Made by a program: the position numbers and the translations under genes
Assembly: GCA_963678675.1 (NCBI GenBank)
Contig: OY783195.1
Span: 16,771,342 to 16,835,341, forward strand
DNA: 64,000 nucleotides
DNA from: Xiphydria camelus
Taxonomy: Eukaryota; Arthropoda; Insecta; Hymenoptera; Xiphydriidae
Direction: 5' to 3'
Notes under the pieces: model-generated
The model's database searches: none
What the model was told of the DNA's origin: nothing
What the model saw: the letters and a program-made list of their open reading frames with translations, nothing else
Part shown: positions 52,191 through 61,441 of the stretch, in pieces
Layout: each line of letters opens with the position of its first letter
How positions within the stretch are numbered: position 1 is the stretch's first letter

Positions 52191-53887
52191 ATGGCGTATA
52201 ATCTACGTAGTCGTGCCATGCGTGAAGCGCTTTTACACAATGAAAGCGAAAATCATTTTGGGAGTAATGTTTCTGATCATCATGAAACAGACCACTTTTC
52301 CGAACAGTCTGAAAGTGCGTCTGATTATTCCGAAGGAAGTGGCTCCGACAGCGAGTTGGAAACCGCTAAAAAACCGAGAATCTCGTCCAATAGCAATGGC
52401 CCCGGTCGACCTGTTTCCAAGTGGAAAGGAAAAAATGGCTTCACATGGAACACAACTGCTCCAGGAAGAAGATCAGGTGTGTGCCGAATGTTTCTGTTGT
52501 GTATGTATGTGGGTATGTATGTGTAGTACATATTATATATATTACATATATTACTTTGAGAAATAATTTCTGTATTAACATAGCTTGGAAAATTATTTTT
52601 AAGTCGTTCTTTCAAATTTTATAATTTTTTTTATAATTTGCAATTTTCCAGATCGCTAGAGAGCTGATGCGCAAAATATCGAATTCGGCCCAGCAGGAGC
52701 TGCTGTTGATGCTCAAAGTATTGCGGACTGTTGGGATTTGCTCTTTGATAAAGACATCGTTGACTTGCTAGTGAAATATACGAACATAAAAATTGAAGAT
52801 GTTTGCGCGCACATGATGGCTAATGATCGTGAGCCGGCTTATTACCATGTTCCCACTACGTCTACAGAGTTAAGAGCTTATTTGGGCCTCCTCTATTATT
52901 CTGGTTTATGGAAGTCTTCGACTGTTGACCTGAAGTTTTTGTGGGCTACATCGAATGGTGTGACACTTTATCGAAGTACCATGTCTTATCACCGATTCAC
53001 ATTTCTCTCGAGCTGCTTACGTTTCGATGAAAAAGCGAAAAGACCTGAAGGAGACCGATTTGCACCGATAAAGGAACTGTGGGAGTTGTTCATTTCAAAC
53101 TGTCAAAAGTACTATACACCAAGTGAAAAATGTACAGTACATGAACAACTTCTTGGATTCAGAGGACGTTGTGCGTTTAGAATGTACATCAAATCAAAAC
53201 CTGATAAATACGGATTAAAAATCGTGACCTTTTGAAGGATGCTGCAACTTCTTACTTGGTAAGATTTTTTGATAATAAATCTAATACTTTTCTTAATAAA
53301 GAGAAGAAAAATTCACTATAATAATTTATTTATTATTATTATACTATATAAATTACATATTATTATTATAGTATATACGTTATATATTATTATTATACAT
53401 ATTTTTTATCATATTGCACTAATTATTTATTTTTATAATAAATAAATACTTTTCTTGGTAAAGAGAAAAAAATGCGCTATTTTGAACAGCAATGTGTAAC
53501 ATATGCACGATACTCTGATTTCAGATTAACGGGATCCCATACTTGGGGAAAACAATGATTCAAGCGAGAGACGAGTCCATTTGCGAATATTTTTTTCGAT
53601 CTGTCACGGCTCCCATCCATGATTCTGGACGCACTGTAACCTGTGACAACTGGTTTACCACAATCCCCCTGGTTCGTCGTATGCTGCAGCCTGAGTATGG
53701 ATTGACCATCACCGGAACTATACGCAAAAACAAGAGGGAAATCCCAAAAGAGATGACACTGCCTGCAAAAGATCCCCCTAGTTCGACATTTTGCTACACC
53801 AAAGATATGACTTTGGTGTCCTACTCACCAAAAAAGCACAAATTCGTTCTCTTGTTGTCTTTGTACATTTCTTTTGTACATTTTTGA
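52191..53887 (+). pseudogene. piggyBac-like transposase with two introns, inactivated
   Basis: Exon 1 52191-52478 (MAYNLRSRAMREALLHNESE, acidic Ser-rich region, APGRRSG), intron 52479-52659, exon 2 52660-53258 (RADAQNIEFGPAG, IADCWDLLFDKDIVDLLVKY, YLGLLYYSGLWKSS, MSYHRFTFLSSCLRF, HEQLLGFRGRCAFRMYIKSK PDKYGLKI, DAATSYL), intron 53259-53524, exon 3 53525 onward (INGIPYLGKT, TVTCDNWFTTIPL, KKHKF). These are the DDE_Tnp_1_7 blocks; YLGLLYY, DKYGLKI and CDNWF are diagnostic. The first catalytic Asp is His (VHEQL), a one-base frameshift creates TGA at 53233, and the last Asp region and zinc tail are missing. The second intron joins SYL|INGIPYLG in frame. The transposase would excise and insert at TTAA. 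Confidence 0.85.
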
Positions 53888-53959
53888 AGTTACTTTAAAT
53901 TGAAGGTTTGGAACATTCCCACGAATGTTTTCAAATTTTTTCGAGTGTATTAAGAGGAT

Positions 53960-54005
53960 GAAAAAAGGGCCGGACGTGAAAGACCCAGGTTTACGGACGG
54001 AAGGT
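53960..54005. mobile_element. TTAA-family end sequence (piggyBac-like)
   Basis: CCGGACGTGAAAGACCCAGG TTTACGGACGGAAGG is the inverse of the end at 60820-60860 (CCTTCGTCTGTAAATCTGAG, TCTTTCGTGTCCG). The terminal TTAA is not conserved here. The copy at 61521-61566 is identical. Confidence 0.5.
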
Positions 54006-54210
54006 GCTGAAAATACCATTGCTTGCTTTTTAATAAATAGTATAGTTTATAATTTGCCCAACGGACTCTGGAGACTCGAAATGAAATAATTTATTGATTT
54101 AATAATTGAACAAATTATAATTTTTGTCCATTTATTCACAAATAAATTTTCAAGTCCCTATAGCATATATATGCAGGAGATCGAAATTTGTTTAACAAGG
54201 AAACGTTTCG

Positions 54211-55350
54211 AGGCCGCCGCTTCCGATCTTGATGAAACTTCGTAAATTTAAAGTTTATCGAAAAATAAGAGACCACTATTTTTTTATAGCGGCCCAATTT
54301 TGGTTTAAGGGGGTGAAATGGACCCCTGAACTTTCTCCCCCTTCGAGCTATCTCCGAAACGAAGCGAGATAGATGAAAATTTTCAATGTACGTTTTGTTT
54401 GGTCTTTTGAGTGTAATAAAATGCCCGAAACAGATTTTGAAAAAACGCATTATTAAAAAAAATTTTTTTTATCTAATTTTTCGAAATTTCGGTTTGGTCA
54501 TATGGACAAAAATGTAGGAAATTTTATTACAAATTCAACCATGTATGATATGATATATTTTCCTCCTACAGTTTTGCAAATTTCTAACTTTTATGTCTGA
54601 CAATGAGCGGGCTAACAATATGGACCCCTGAACTTTCACTCCCTTTATTGCAAATATACGATTATTGTATGTGTTGTAAAAATAGGTAGCAGTTTATATA
54701 TAAAGTATATAGAATATTATATTTTTTTATAAAAAATCAAATATAAGGTTATGTGTAAATAATTTGTATAGCCTCAGCGAATATATCTGGAAGATTATAT
54801 ATATACAAAATATTAGTATAAAGTATATAAATATTAGTATATAAATAATTGTGATAATAGTGAGTATATATATCATGATAAAATAGATGGAAAAATTTAT
54901 ATATCTTCTTCCTCATTTACGGAATCCCAATCATTCGGGAATCGTGGCCAATTGCAAGTGGAATGGTTTGGCTTTTGTGGATCCCATTCTCGGAGGTCTT
55001 AATTTTTCGGGCCAGTTAATGTTTTTCCATTCTTACGGAGTGTACTGTAAGATGTCAAACCTCTCCAGGTACGAGCGATCCGGTGGCGAAGATTCAATTC
55101 GGCTTCTATTCGTTTTCCTCCTCTATCCGGGCCCGCTGGTTTTCGTAGGCTTCCAAAGCCTCATCATAATACCTCCAGATGGTCTCTTGGAATTCATTTA
55201 GCATAAATGTAGATTCATCCCATGGCTCGTGGTCAGGATATGTGCCGTCGAACAGCTCCCGGAGATGAAAAACAACCCCCGACCTATCCCGTCACTGCCA
55301 TTGGTAGCCCGCTCATTGTCAGATATAAAAGTTAGAAATTTGCAAAACTG
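54211..55350. mobile_element. Foldback element, copy 1, right arm truncated
   Basis: Left arm 54211-54640 (GAAACTTCGTAAATTTAAAG, ATCTATCTCGCTTCG inverse, AGTTTTGCAAATTTCTAAC); right arm begins near 55283 but is cut at 55350. The full-length relative is 61796-63246 and a right arm alone lies at 30848-31285. Confidence 0.75.
55106..55291 (-). CDS. Captured coding fragment in the foldback loop (61 codons)
   Basis: The minus strand is open from 55291 and reads VVFHLRELFDGTYPDHEPWD, ESTFMLNEFQETIWRYYDEA, LEAYENQRARIEEENE, stop at 55106-55108. It is acidic and helix-prone with Trp and Tyr and looks like the C-terminal exon of a real gene. It has no ATG. The identical copy is at 62667-62852. The + strand frame at 54887-55201 is its antisense and is rejected. 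No family is recognised. Confidence 0.45.
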   Translation of the reverse strand, partial: RDRSGVVFHLRELFDGTYPDHEPWDESTFMLNEFQETIWRYYDEALEAYENQRARIEEENE

Positions 55351-56690
55351 CAGATCGACCCGTAGTGTCGACCGACAGTAGACGTGCTGAGAAAATCGAT
55401 TTTGTTGCGCTTTTACTTCGTAAGAGAGTGTACGATTTTAATTTTTCTTTTTTTAAAATACTCGGAAAAATATATAGAACAAATGTGTGTGTGTGTGACA
55501 TAAAGCCAAAGTTTGCTTTTTAATTTTTAATAAAAATGTATTTTTTGTAAGGCTTTTTCTTTAAATATCTCGAAAACTATTGAGAAGTTATCGAGACATG
55601 CTGCGGAAAAAATGTAGAGAATTTCAAGACGAAACGATTGGTTTTTATCTCATTTTGTTACGGTGAATAGTTCTCGAGATATTGACCTTTGTACATAAAT
55701 ACGCGCCGTAGCGCCCGCGCGCTCTTGTAAACAAATGCCTCTACTTCACTAAAAATTGGTATTTTCCGATGATTTTTGTTTTGTTTTACTTAGCGGATAC
55801 TTTTCAACCACTTCTCAACATGCTTCATACAGAATTCTTATTCGCCGGTTTTGAGCATTTTTCTCTAATAAATATTAACATAAAAATCCAAACGTCTACG
55901 ACGATATTTTTAAATAGGTACCCACATACACACAGAATTGTCGGTTTATCTTGTCGGTGAACGAAGGGCCTGAATAGCGCTTTCACTTAGATTGGGATGA
56001 TATTAAGCGGTACGAACCGACGTTCCGTCTGTCGTGCTAAAACGCATGTTAGTGGACGGCGGCAGTTTTTCCCGTCGGTCTGGACTGACGGGTCAGCCTG
56101 ACAATTCGATCTGGCGCGTGGCGCGCCCACTAACTGAAAGGTAAAACTGCCGGTTCGAACCGCGCCGTTCCAAACCGACAGTTCGACCTTTGTGTGTATG
56201 GGCACCTTATATGTGCCGAGACTGTGTCGTTAGAGAGTAAGGCGTTTTTTATTCATTATTGATACATTTTCCATGTTTTTTCGATGATTTGTATTTGAAA
56301 ATAATAAAATGGCATGAAGAAATCATGAGATAATCATTTAAAAACGTTCCTTTCACTTTTCATGAAATGATCGACTTCAAATTGCCGAATAAATACCTTT
56401 TTTTGGAGTTGCACTATAGCGATTTTTTTATCTTGAAGATCTATGTTTCGAAAGTTACAGGTTAAATTTTCAGGTAAAAATTTAAAAAATTGGCCGAGTT
56501 ATAATTTTTTCGGTAAAATAAGTTATTTTTTATGTTTTTCTGCTAGTTTAATTTTTCTCACAAGTACAAAAAATTTTTTCACGGTTGAAACATTATCTAC
56601 GCTCTAAAAGAACAGTTGAAGAGTATTCAGTATTTTTTTCAAATCGATACAACGGATACTCGCTATGAAATCTAAAATTTTCAGACTGGG
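55351..56690. other. Mostly unrecognised AT-rich DNA
   Basis: Bases 55985-56215 contain GC-rich inverted words (GGTACGAACCGACGTTCCG, AAACTGCCGGTTCGAACC, CAAACCGACAGTTCGACC). I found no coding sequence. Confidence 0.25.
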
Positions 56691-56760
56691 GTACCTCAGG
56701 ACCCCACAGGGCGCTTTATGTTTGTGTTATTATCACATAGCATGGCGCTTTAAGGGTTAT
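56690..56760. mobile_element. Possible right end of a looper-like piggyBac
   Basis: TGGGGTACCTCAGGACCCCA at 56691 and GCGCTTTAAGGG at 56745 repeat, in inverse, the layout at 48911 (TTAA-GCGCC, GGGGT...ACCCC), separated here by a ~40-base insert. TTAA is at 56750-56753. Confidence 0.35.
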
Positions 56761-56782
56761 GGACGCCCACTAAGTGTCTTTT

Positions 56783-57088
56783 TTTTTTAACAAAATTATT
56801 TTTAATGCAATGTCCTTTGACAGTATGCAATAAATTTTCATAATTAAATGGATTGAATTAAAAACGAAATGAAAAGCAATGTTATTGCACATTAAAAAAA
56901 ATATTCAATTTTCAATCATTGCTTGTAGCAGAGGGAAATGACAAGCAATGATTGAAAATTGAATATTTCTTTAAAATGTGCAATTGCATTGCTTTTCATT
57001 TCATTTTTAATTCAATCCATTTAATTATGAAAATTTATTGCATACTGTCAAAGCACATTGCATTAAAAATAATTTTGTTAAAAAAAAA
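56783..57088. mobile_element. Hairpin MITE with ~150-bp arms
   Basis: Arms 56783-56932 and 56939-57088 are nearly perfect inverted repeats with a minute loop; AACAAAATTATTTTTAATGC starts the arm and CAAGCAATGATTGAAAATTG lies near the tip. Confidence 0.88.
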
Positions 57089-57097
57089 GTACACCGA

Positions 57098-57315
57098 GAC
57101 TCTCGAACGCGTGCCCCGCCGCGTGCGAATCACGCACGCTACCCGATGAGCCACGTGACGGTTCCTGCGATTAGATTTTTGGAACTTATACATACCAATC
57201 ATGGAATTCTTTGATGTGATTTTTTTATTTCTAAGGCGTTTTCGGAAAAAAATACTTCGGAGTTTTGTTTAGAGCGTCAATCCCTACTGACAGAAAAAAA
57301 AATCGTAAAAATGCC
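57098..57315 (-). repeat. Inverted copy of the SINE-like repeat 41045-41245
   Basis: The minus strand reads AACAAAACTCCGAAGTATTT, CGAAAACGCCTTAGAAAT, the tRNA-like unit with A-box (GTGGCTCATCGGGT) and B-box (GCGTTCGAGA). See the + strand copy. It lies next to the 57518-58215 repeat, and the same pair occurs in the same order at 37613 and 41045. Confidence 0.6.
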
Positions 57316-57517
57316 TGTATGACCGTATAGTACGTAGCGCGCCATTCATTCAGCTTAGGTGCTGGACCCCCTTTCTCGAGTTGCAAGAGAAACGTATACG
57401 TTTCTCTCACTAAGTAGACCAATCAGGACCCCCACTACAACGGAATACTTGATCCTGATTGGTCTATTGGCTAAGAGATGCGTATACCTAACTTTACGAG
57501 TGACTCGAGAAAGGCTC
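57316..57517. repeat. Spacer with inverted words
   Basis: CTTTCTCGAGTTGCAAGAGA (57367) and TTTACGAGTGACTCGAGAAAGG (57490) pair. CAACGGAATACTTGATCCTGATTGG at 57438 recurs at 28645, so a dispersed element end is present. Confidence 0.4.
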
Positions 57518-58215
57518 CCTTGACCCATGCGCGCTCTACCGGACCGGTAGGAACGGAGCGGACATATATTTCTGTCCCCTTTCGGCCCGTGGTTGTCAAA
57601 TAAGAACTCTCTCCCCAAAACTTTAATTAAACGTATCTCGAAAAATATAGCCTGTTCGAAAAAGTCACCGAGAACTTTTCTGAAGGTGATTTTACGAGGA
57701 ATCGAATGGTGATTTTAAAAATTTTGTAAAATAATGTTCTTGTACAAATTTTGAAATCTAAAAATTTTGAAGAACGATACTGTATTAACAAAATGCTTAA
57801 AATAAAAAAAAATTATCTGAGAATGTAGATTCAACCTTTCTACGTGAATTGATGTAAAAGGAAGTAACAAATATGCATTTTTCAATTTCTTACGACTTTT
57901 TAGTCTTCGAATTATTCCAACATCTTATCCCCTCATAGTGCTTAGGATATTGCATAAAAATGAAAAAGTCATATAACTTTTTTACGTATTTTCACCTACT
58001 CTACAACTTTTATTAAAACAATGGTGTCCGCTGGGGTGGTTTTTATTGTTTCTCTCGGCTTCCGAGGGGTTGTGAATCTTGGGATTTTGGGGGTAGTTTT
58101 GAAACACCTTCATGTAACCCTCCCTCCCCACCCTTTGTACACCTTCAATCTCAAATTCAGCCAGGAGACTCAAAATGTTAGGTTCAGAGCTATTTTTATT
58201 GGACTAGTATGGAAC
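57518..58215 (-). repeat. Inverted copy of the 37613-38285 repeat
   Basis: It reads on the minus strand from TAGTCCAATAAAAATAGCTC to ATATATGTCCGCTCCGTTCC, with an extra ~50-base segment at about 57573-57622 and a few short insertions (one at 58105-58140). Confidence 0.8.
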
Positions 58216-58286
58216 ATGGAAGGAATCGACGTAGGGACGAGCCAGGTAGGATTTTATGGTAGGAGCCAGGTAAGTACCTTTGCAAG

Positions 58287-59707
58287 TTAAGGGGTCTATT
58301 CACGTTCAGGCGGTCGGCTGGTCGCCTTCCGCTACATATGCAAATGACATGTCGCTGCCAGCCGGCGGCCTGTTGATTGTTAAAACTGAGCGCGCGTAGT
58401 TCGCCGGCCGAAATTAGACTGCAGGCCTAATTTTACCAAAGATAAGGAGATCTCAACAGAGAAATTTATTAAGAATAAAATTAAATGTAAATTAAAGGTA
58501 AAACTAGAATTGCTTTAATTTCGTGTTGTACGTTTAATTTCGTTCATTTGAAAATAAAATAAAGCACTCTACGGTTCCATTTAAAAAGACTATACCTTGT
58601 TAACAAAAATTGTAGATACTGATGCTGATTTTGTAGCAAAGGAAGTTTGTTATCATTCTACTTGCAGATTATCATATGAAAAACCACATAGTAAATTAAA
58701 TAAAAGAATAATGCCAAAAGGAATTTGGCATTTAAGTAGGGCGTTTACATAGGGGTGCAATGGCAGAACTATTCGATTTTATCAAGTGATATTTTAGAAA
58801 AACAGAACTTTTTTTTCTTCTATGAGAATGAATATGTTCATAATTTGTATTTGCATTTTTATTTTGAACTTCACTCTGAGAATGATACTGAAGATACACC
58901 TGGCTGGGGAAGGATGACGTGGAATAAGAGATGACGCTGGGTATTTTCCGAGAAGGCCGCACTTAAATCCAGGTGTTACATTTTCCGGATCGGTCATGTA
59001 TTGAATTCGTCATTTCTCCCCTTTACAAAGCTGATTTAATATTCTAAGTATAGCGGTATCTATTACAATGGGTATTGTGCTAAGGGGTTCATTACGACTC
59101 CTTCGGAAATTAATCGTTCAGGTAGCTTAGATTCGCCGAAATATACCCCCGCAACCGAACTGTACAATTGATAGACAGGAGTATGTGCGTATTTTGTCGC
59201 ATCTAAATCGGTCGTAACGGCGGGGCGGGCGGTATGGGACAGGTCAGAATGAGTCATTTTCAGTGCCCTCGGTAATAAACACTTCGAAACTCCTTTGACG
59301 CGGCTCAAATTTACGGACGAGAGCCCGAACGTGGCTTCGTTGATATTCGTATTTTATTAACAATTTTTGTTAACAAGGTGTAGTCTTTTAAAATGGACGC
59401 GTAGTGCTTTATTTTATTTTCAAATGATTTTGTACAACACGAAAGCAATTCTAGTTTTACCTTTATACCGATACCCTTTACTCGTATCACAAAAAATACG
59501 TTTTCTTTAAAATACATGTCATTTTTTCTTAATAATATTTTTCTGTTGAGATCTTCTTATTTTTGGTAAAATTAGGCCTGCAGTCTAATTTCGGCCGGCG
59601 AACTACTCAGTTTTAACAATCAACAGGCCGCCGGCCGGCAGCGACATGTATTTCATGTGTAGCGGAAAGCGGCCGCCCGACCGCCTGAACGTGAATAGGC
59701 CCCTTAA
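58287..59707. mobile_element. TTAA transposon with ~345-bp inverted arms
   Basis: TTAAGGGGTCTATTCACGTT at 58287 and its inverse ending 59707 bound 1421 bp. Arms 58287-58630 and 59345-59707 match with small differences (AGGCGGTCGGCTGGTCGC-like, TTCGCCGGCCGAAATTAGAC, AGGCCTAATTTTACC). The middle has a coding remnant (58591-58749) and a dispersed repeat. No transposase is seen. Confidence 0.85.
58591..58752 (+). pseudogene. Cys/His domain remnant (CYHSTC)
   Basis: Open frame LTKIVDTDADFVAKEVCYHS, TCRLSYEKPHSKLNKRIMPK, GIWHLSR ending at TAG 58750-58752. V-YHxxC-(x)5-Y is the second half of the uncharacterised insect Cys/His domain whose first half resembles the loop ORF at 51318. It sits inside the TTAA transposon. 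The function is unknown. Confidence 0.4.
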
Positions 59708-59950
59708 CCCTTTCAGGCACGAATTTTTTTTAATCAGGTGAAAAAATATTTAAATAGTGGTTTTGGATCACTGGAGGTGCTATAACACTTGAAAAATTGA
59801 TCTCTCGCTAAATGTGACTAACGCACTTCAAATGGGATGCCATCAGTTGACTAATTCGTGTTTATGTGGCAAACGCAATCAGTTCCGCATAGACGGAGTT
59901 AAGATTCTTATATGTCGTCAATTAAAGACTTAGTGACCCGGAAGGGTTAA
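59704..59950. mobile_element. TTAA MITE sharing its left TTAA with the preceding element
   Basis: TTAACCCTTTCAGGCACG at 59704 and CCCGGAAGGGTTAA ending at 59950. The TTAA at 59704-59707 is also the right end of the 1421-bp transposon. It is 247 bp and non-coding. Confidence 0.75.
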
Positions 59951-59960
59951 CTTGCAAACC

Positions 59961-60320
59961 CAGGTAGCATACTAACGTCGAAATGACGTTTTTTGAAGGT
60001 CAGTTCTGACGTCAGATGACGAAAAATATGACGTCATTTTAACGTCACAAAGACGGTTTAATTGCACATTCACACGTCGTCAAAAAAATCACGTCATAAT
60101 GACGTAAAAAATGACGGTTCTAAAAGGTTAGGTCCCAGGTAACAAACTAACGTGAAATTAACGTCATTTTTGGTCAGATCTGATCATAGACGACGTCAGT
60201 AAAAGACGCATAAATGACGTTGAAAGTACGTTCGAAAGTCACATCCCACTGACGTCATTTAATGACGTCTTTCTAACGTTCTTTATGACGTGAAATATGA
60301 CGTTTAATATTAGCGATTTT
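59961..60320. repeat. Partial heads of the 'CAGGTAGCA' element (two)
   Basis: CAGGTAGCATACTAACGTCG at 59961 (to about 60131) and CAGGTAACAAACTAACGTG at 60135; both are dense in TGACGT/ACGTCA. They precede the fuller copy 60323-60745. Confidence 0.65.
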
Positions 60321-60322
60321 CC

Positions 60323-60745
60323 AGGTAGCACACTAACGTCGAAATAACGGTTTTTGAAGGTCAGCTCTGACGGCAGATAACGAAAAATATAACGTGATTG
60401 TGTAAAAAATGACGGTTCTGAAAGGTTAGGGCTGACGTATATCTTTTCATCGTGAGCGGTCACCCATCCAACTACTGTCCGCACTTTTTGCTGCTTAACT
60501 TCGTCGATCGGTCGGTGCTTTTGAGTCCTCATCTGCTGCACGCCCCTGTGGTATTAAGTATTACTATTGGTGTTCATATGAAGTTTGATGAATAAATGTA
60601 TGTTGCTTTTCCAGTCAATAAGACAGAGCTTAAATAAATAAGATTTTATAATTGTATTATTCTTTTCTCAACATTTTTCTAAATTTATGATTGTATCTTT
60701 TGATAAATATTCTTGCATAGACGCAAATTGATATTAATATCAATT
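60323..60745. repeat. 'CAGGTAGCA' dispersed element, copy 2 (no insertion)
   Basis: It follows copy 1 (17266-17990) without the 200-bp hairpin MITE, and so shows the empty insertion site near 60433-60440. The tail ends in the palindrome described next. Confidence 0.75.
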
Positions 60746-60761
60746 TGCGTCTATGCAAGAA
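60710..60761. repeat. 52-bp perfect palindrome without spacer
   Basis: Bases 60710-60735 are the exact reverse complement of 60736-60761. In copy 1 (17957-17990) only the left half and a few bases are present, then the sequence diverges. Confidence 0.9.
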
Positions 60762-60819
60762 ATAAATAATTATATGAATGTTTATTCATCCTACATTAAT
60801 TGATTGTCTTTCATTTACT

Positions 60820-61046
60820 TTAACCCTTCGTCTGTAAATCTGAGTCTTTCGTGTCCGAGCGAAAACGGTTCCGAATAATAATTTTTCAGGAAGTGAATGT
60901 AGATAGCTACAACCACCCTCTCAAAAAAGTTATGGAGGAAGGGGAAGTGAGGCCCAAAGTTGAAGGTCTCAATTCTTTTTGAACAGGAGCTGTGAACACG
61001 TCAAATTCGGGGCGGACACGAACGACCCAGGTTCACAGACGGCGTA
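60820..61046. mobile_element. TTAA MITE, right end decayed
   Basis: TTAACCCTTCGTCTGTAAAT at 60820 and, inverted, GACCCAGGTTCACAGACGGC at 61026. GCGGACACGAAC/TTTCGTGTCCG pair. The right TTAA is lost. The same end sequences occur at 53960 and 61521. Confidence 0.65.
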
Positions 61047-61441
61047 TACTAAACCTGTAATTAAGTGAATTTTTTTCTGTTTTAATGCATTTTCTGCATC
61101 AGTATATGCTACAAAATAAGGAAAAAACATTTTTTTTAATTAAATAATTTGTTTTAATTGTAAATGAAAATGGAGCAACGTTCGGCGGAACAAGTGTCGC
61201 GTATACATCGCTTAATATGTTGTGCGAGTTGCATAGATTAGTCTTAAAATTAATTAATAGGAACTTAAAATTGTTTATTTAAGAAAGAACATAATTTTTT
61301 GATAATAAAATATCTTAATACTAATGCTCAATGTATATTTTATTGCCTGTTTTATCTATCCAAACTTAAGCACTTAATATTAAATAAATGAAACCGCGTA
61401 TTTTTTTTCTGAAAGCCTCATCATTCACCTTCAATTTGCCG
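61047..61441. other. AT-rich spacer
   Basis: No feature recognised. Confidence 0.25.

Larger units (their letters stand above)
53881..55350. repeat. Large direct duplication, copy 1 of 2 (other at 61442-62911)
   Basis: The 1470 bases match 61442-62911 at a constant offset of 7561 with no difference noticed by eye; the listed open frames are identical. The block starts in the piggyBac relic and covers TTAA-type end sequence, a foldback left arm and loop, and part of the right arm, ending at GCAAAACTG. The copied block thus ignores element borders. Confidence 0.92.

Noticed and set aside
54136..54450. 104-codon minus frame (also 61697-62011)
   Set aside because: It lies within a foldback arm; the same frame recurs only because the block is duplicated, and composition is low-complexity.
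54887..55201. 104-codon + strand frame (and its duplicate at 62448-62762) as a gene
   Set aside because: It is antisense to the more protein-like minus-strand frame and its identical duplicate merely reflects the 1470-bp duplication.
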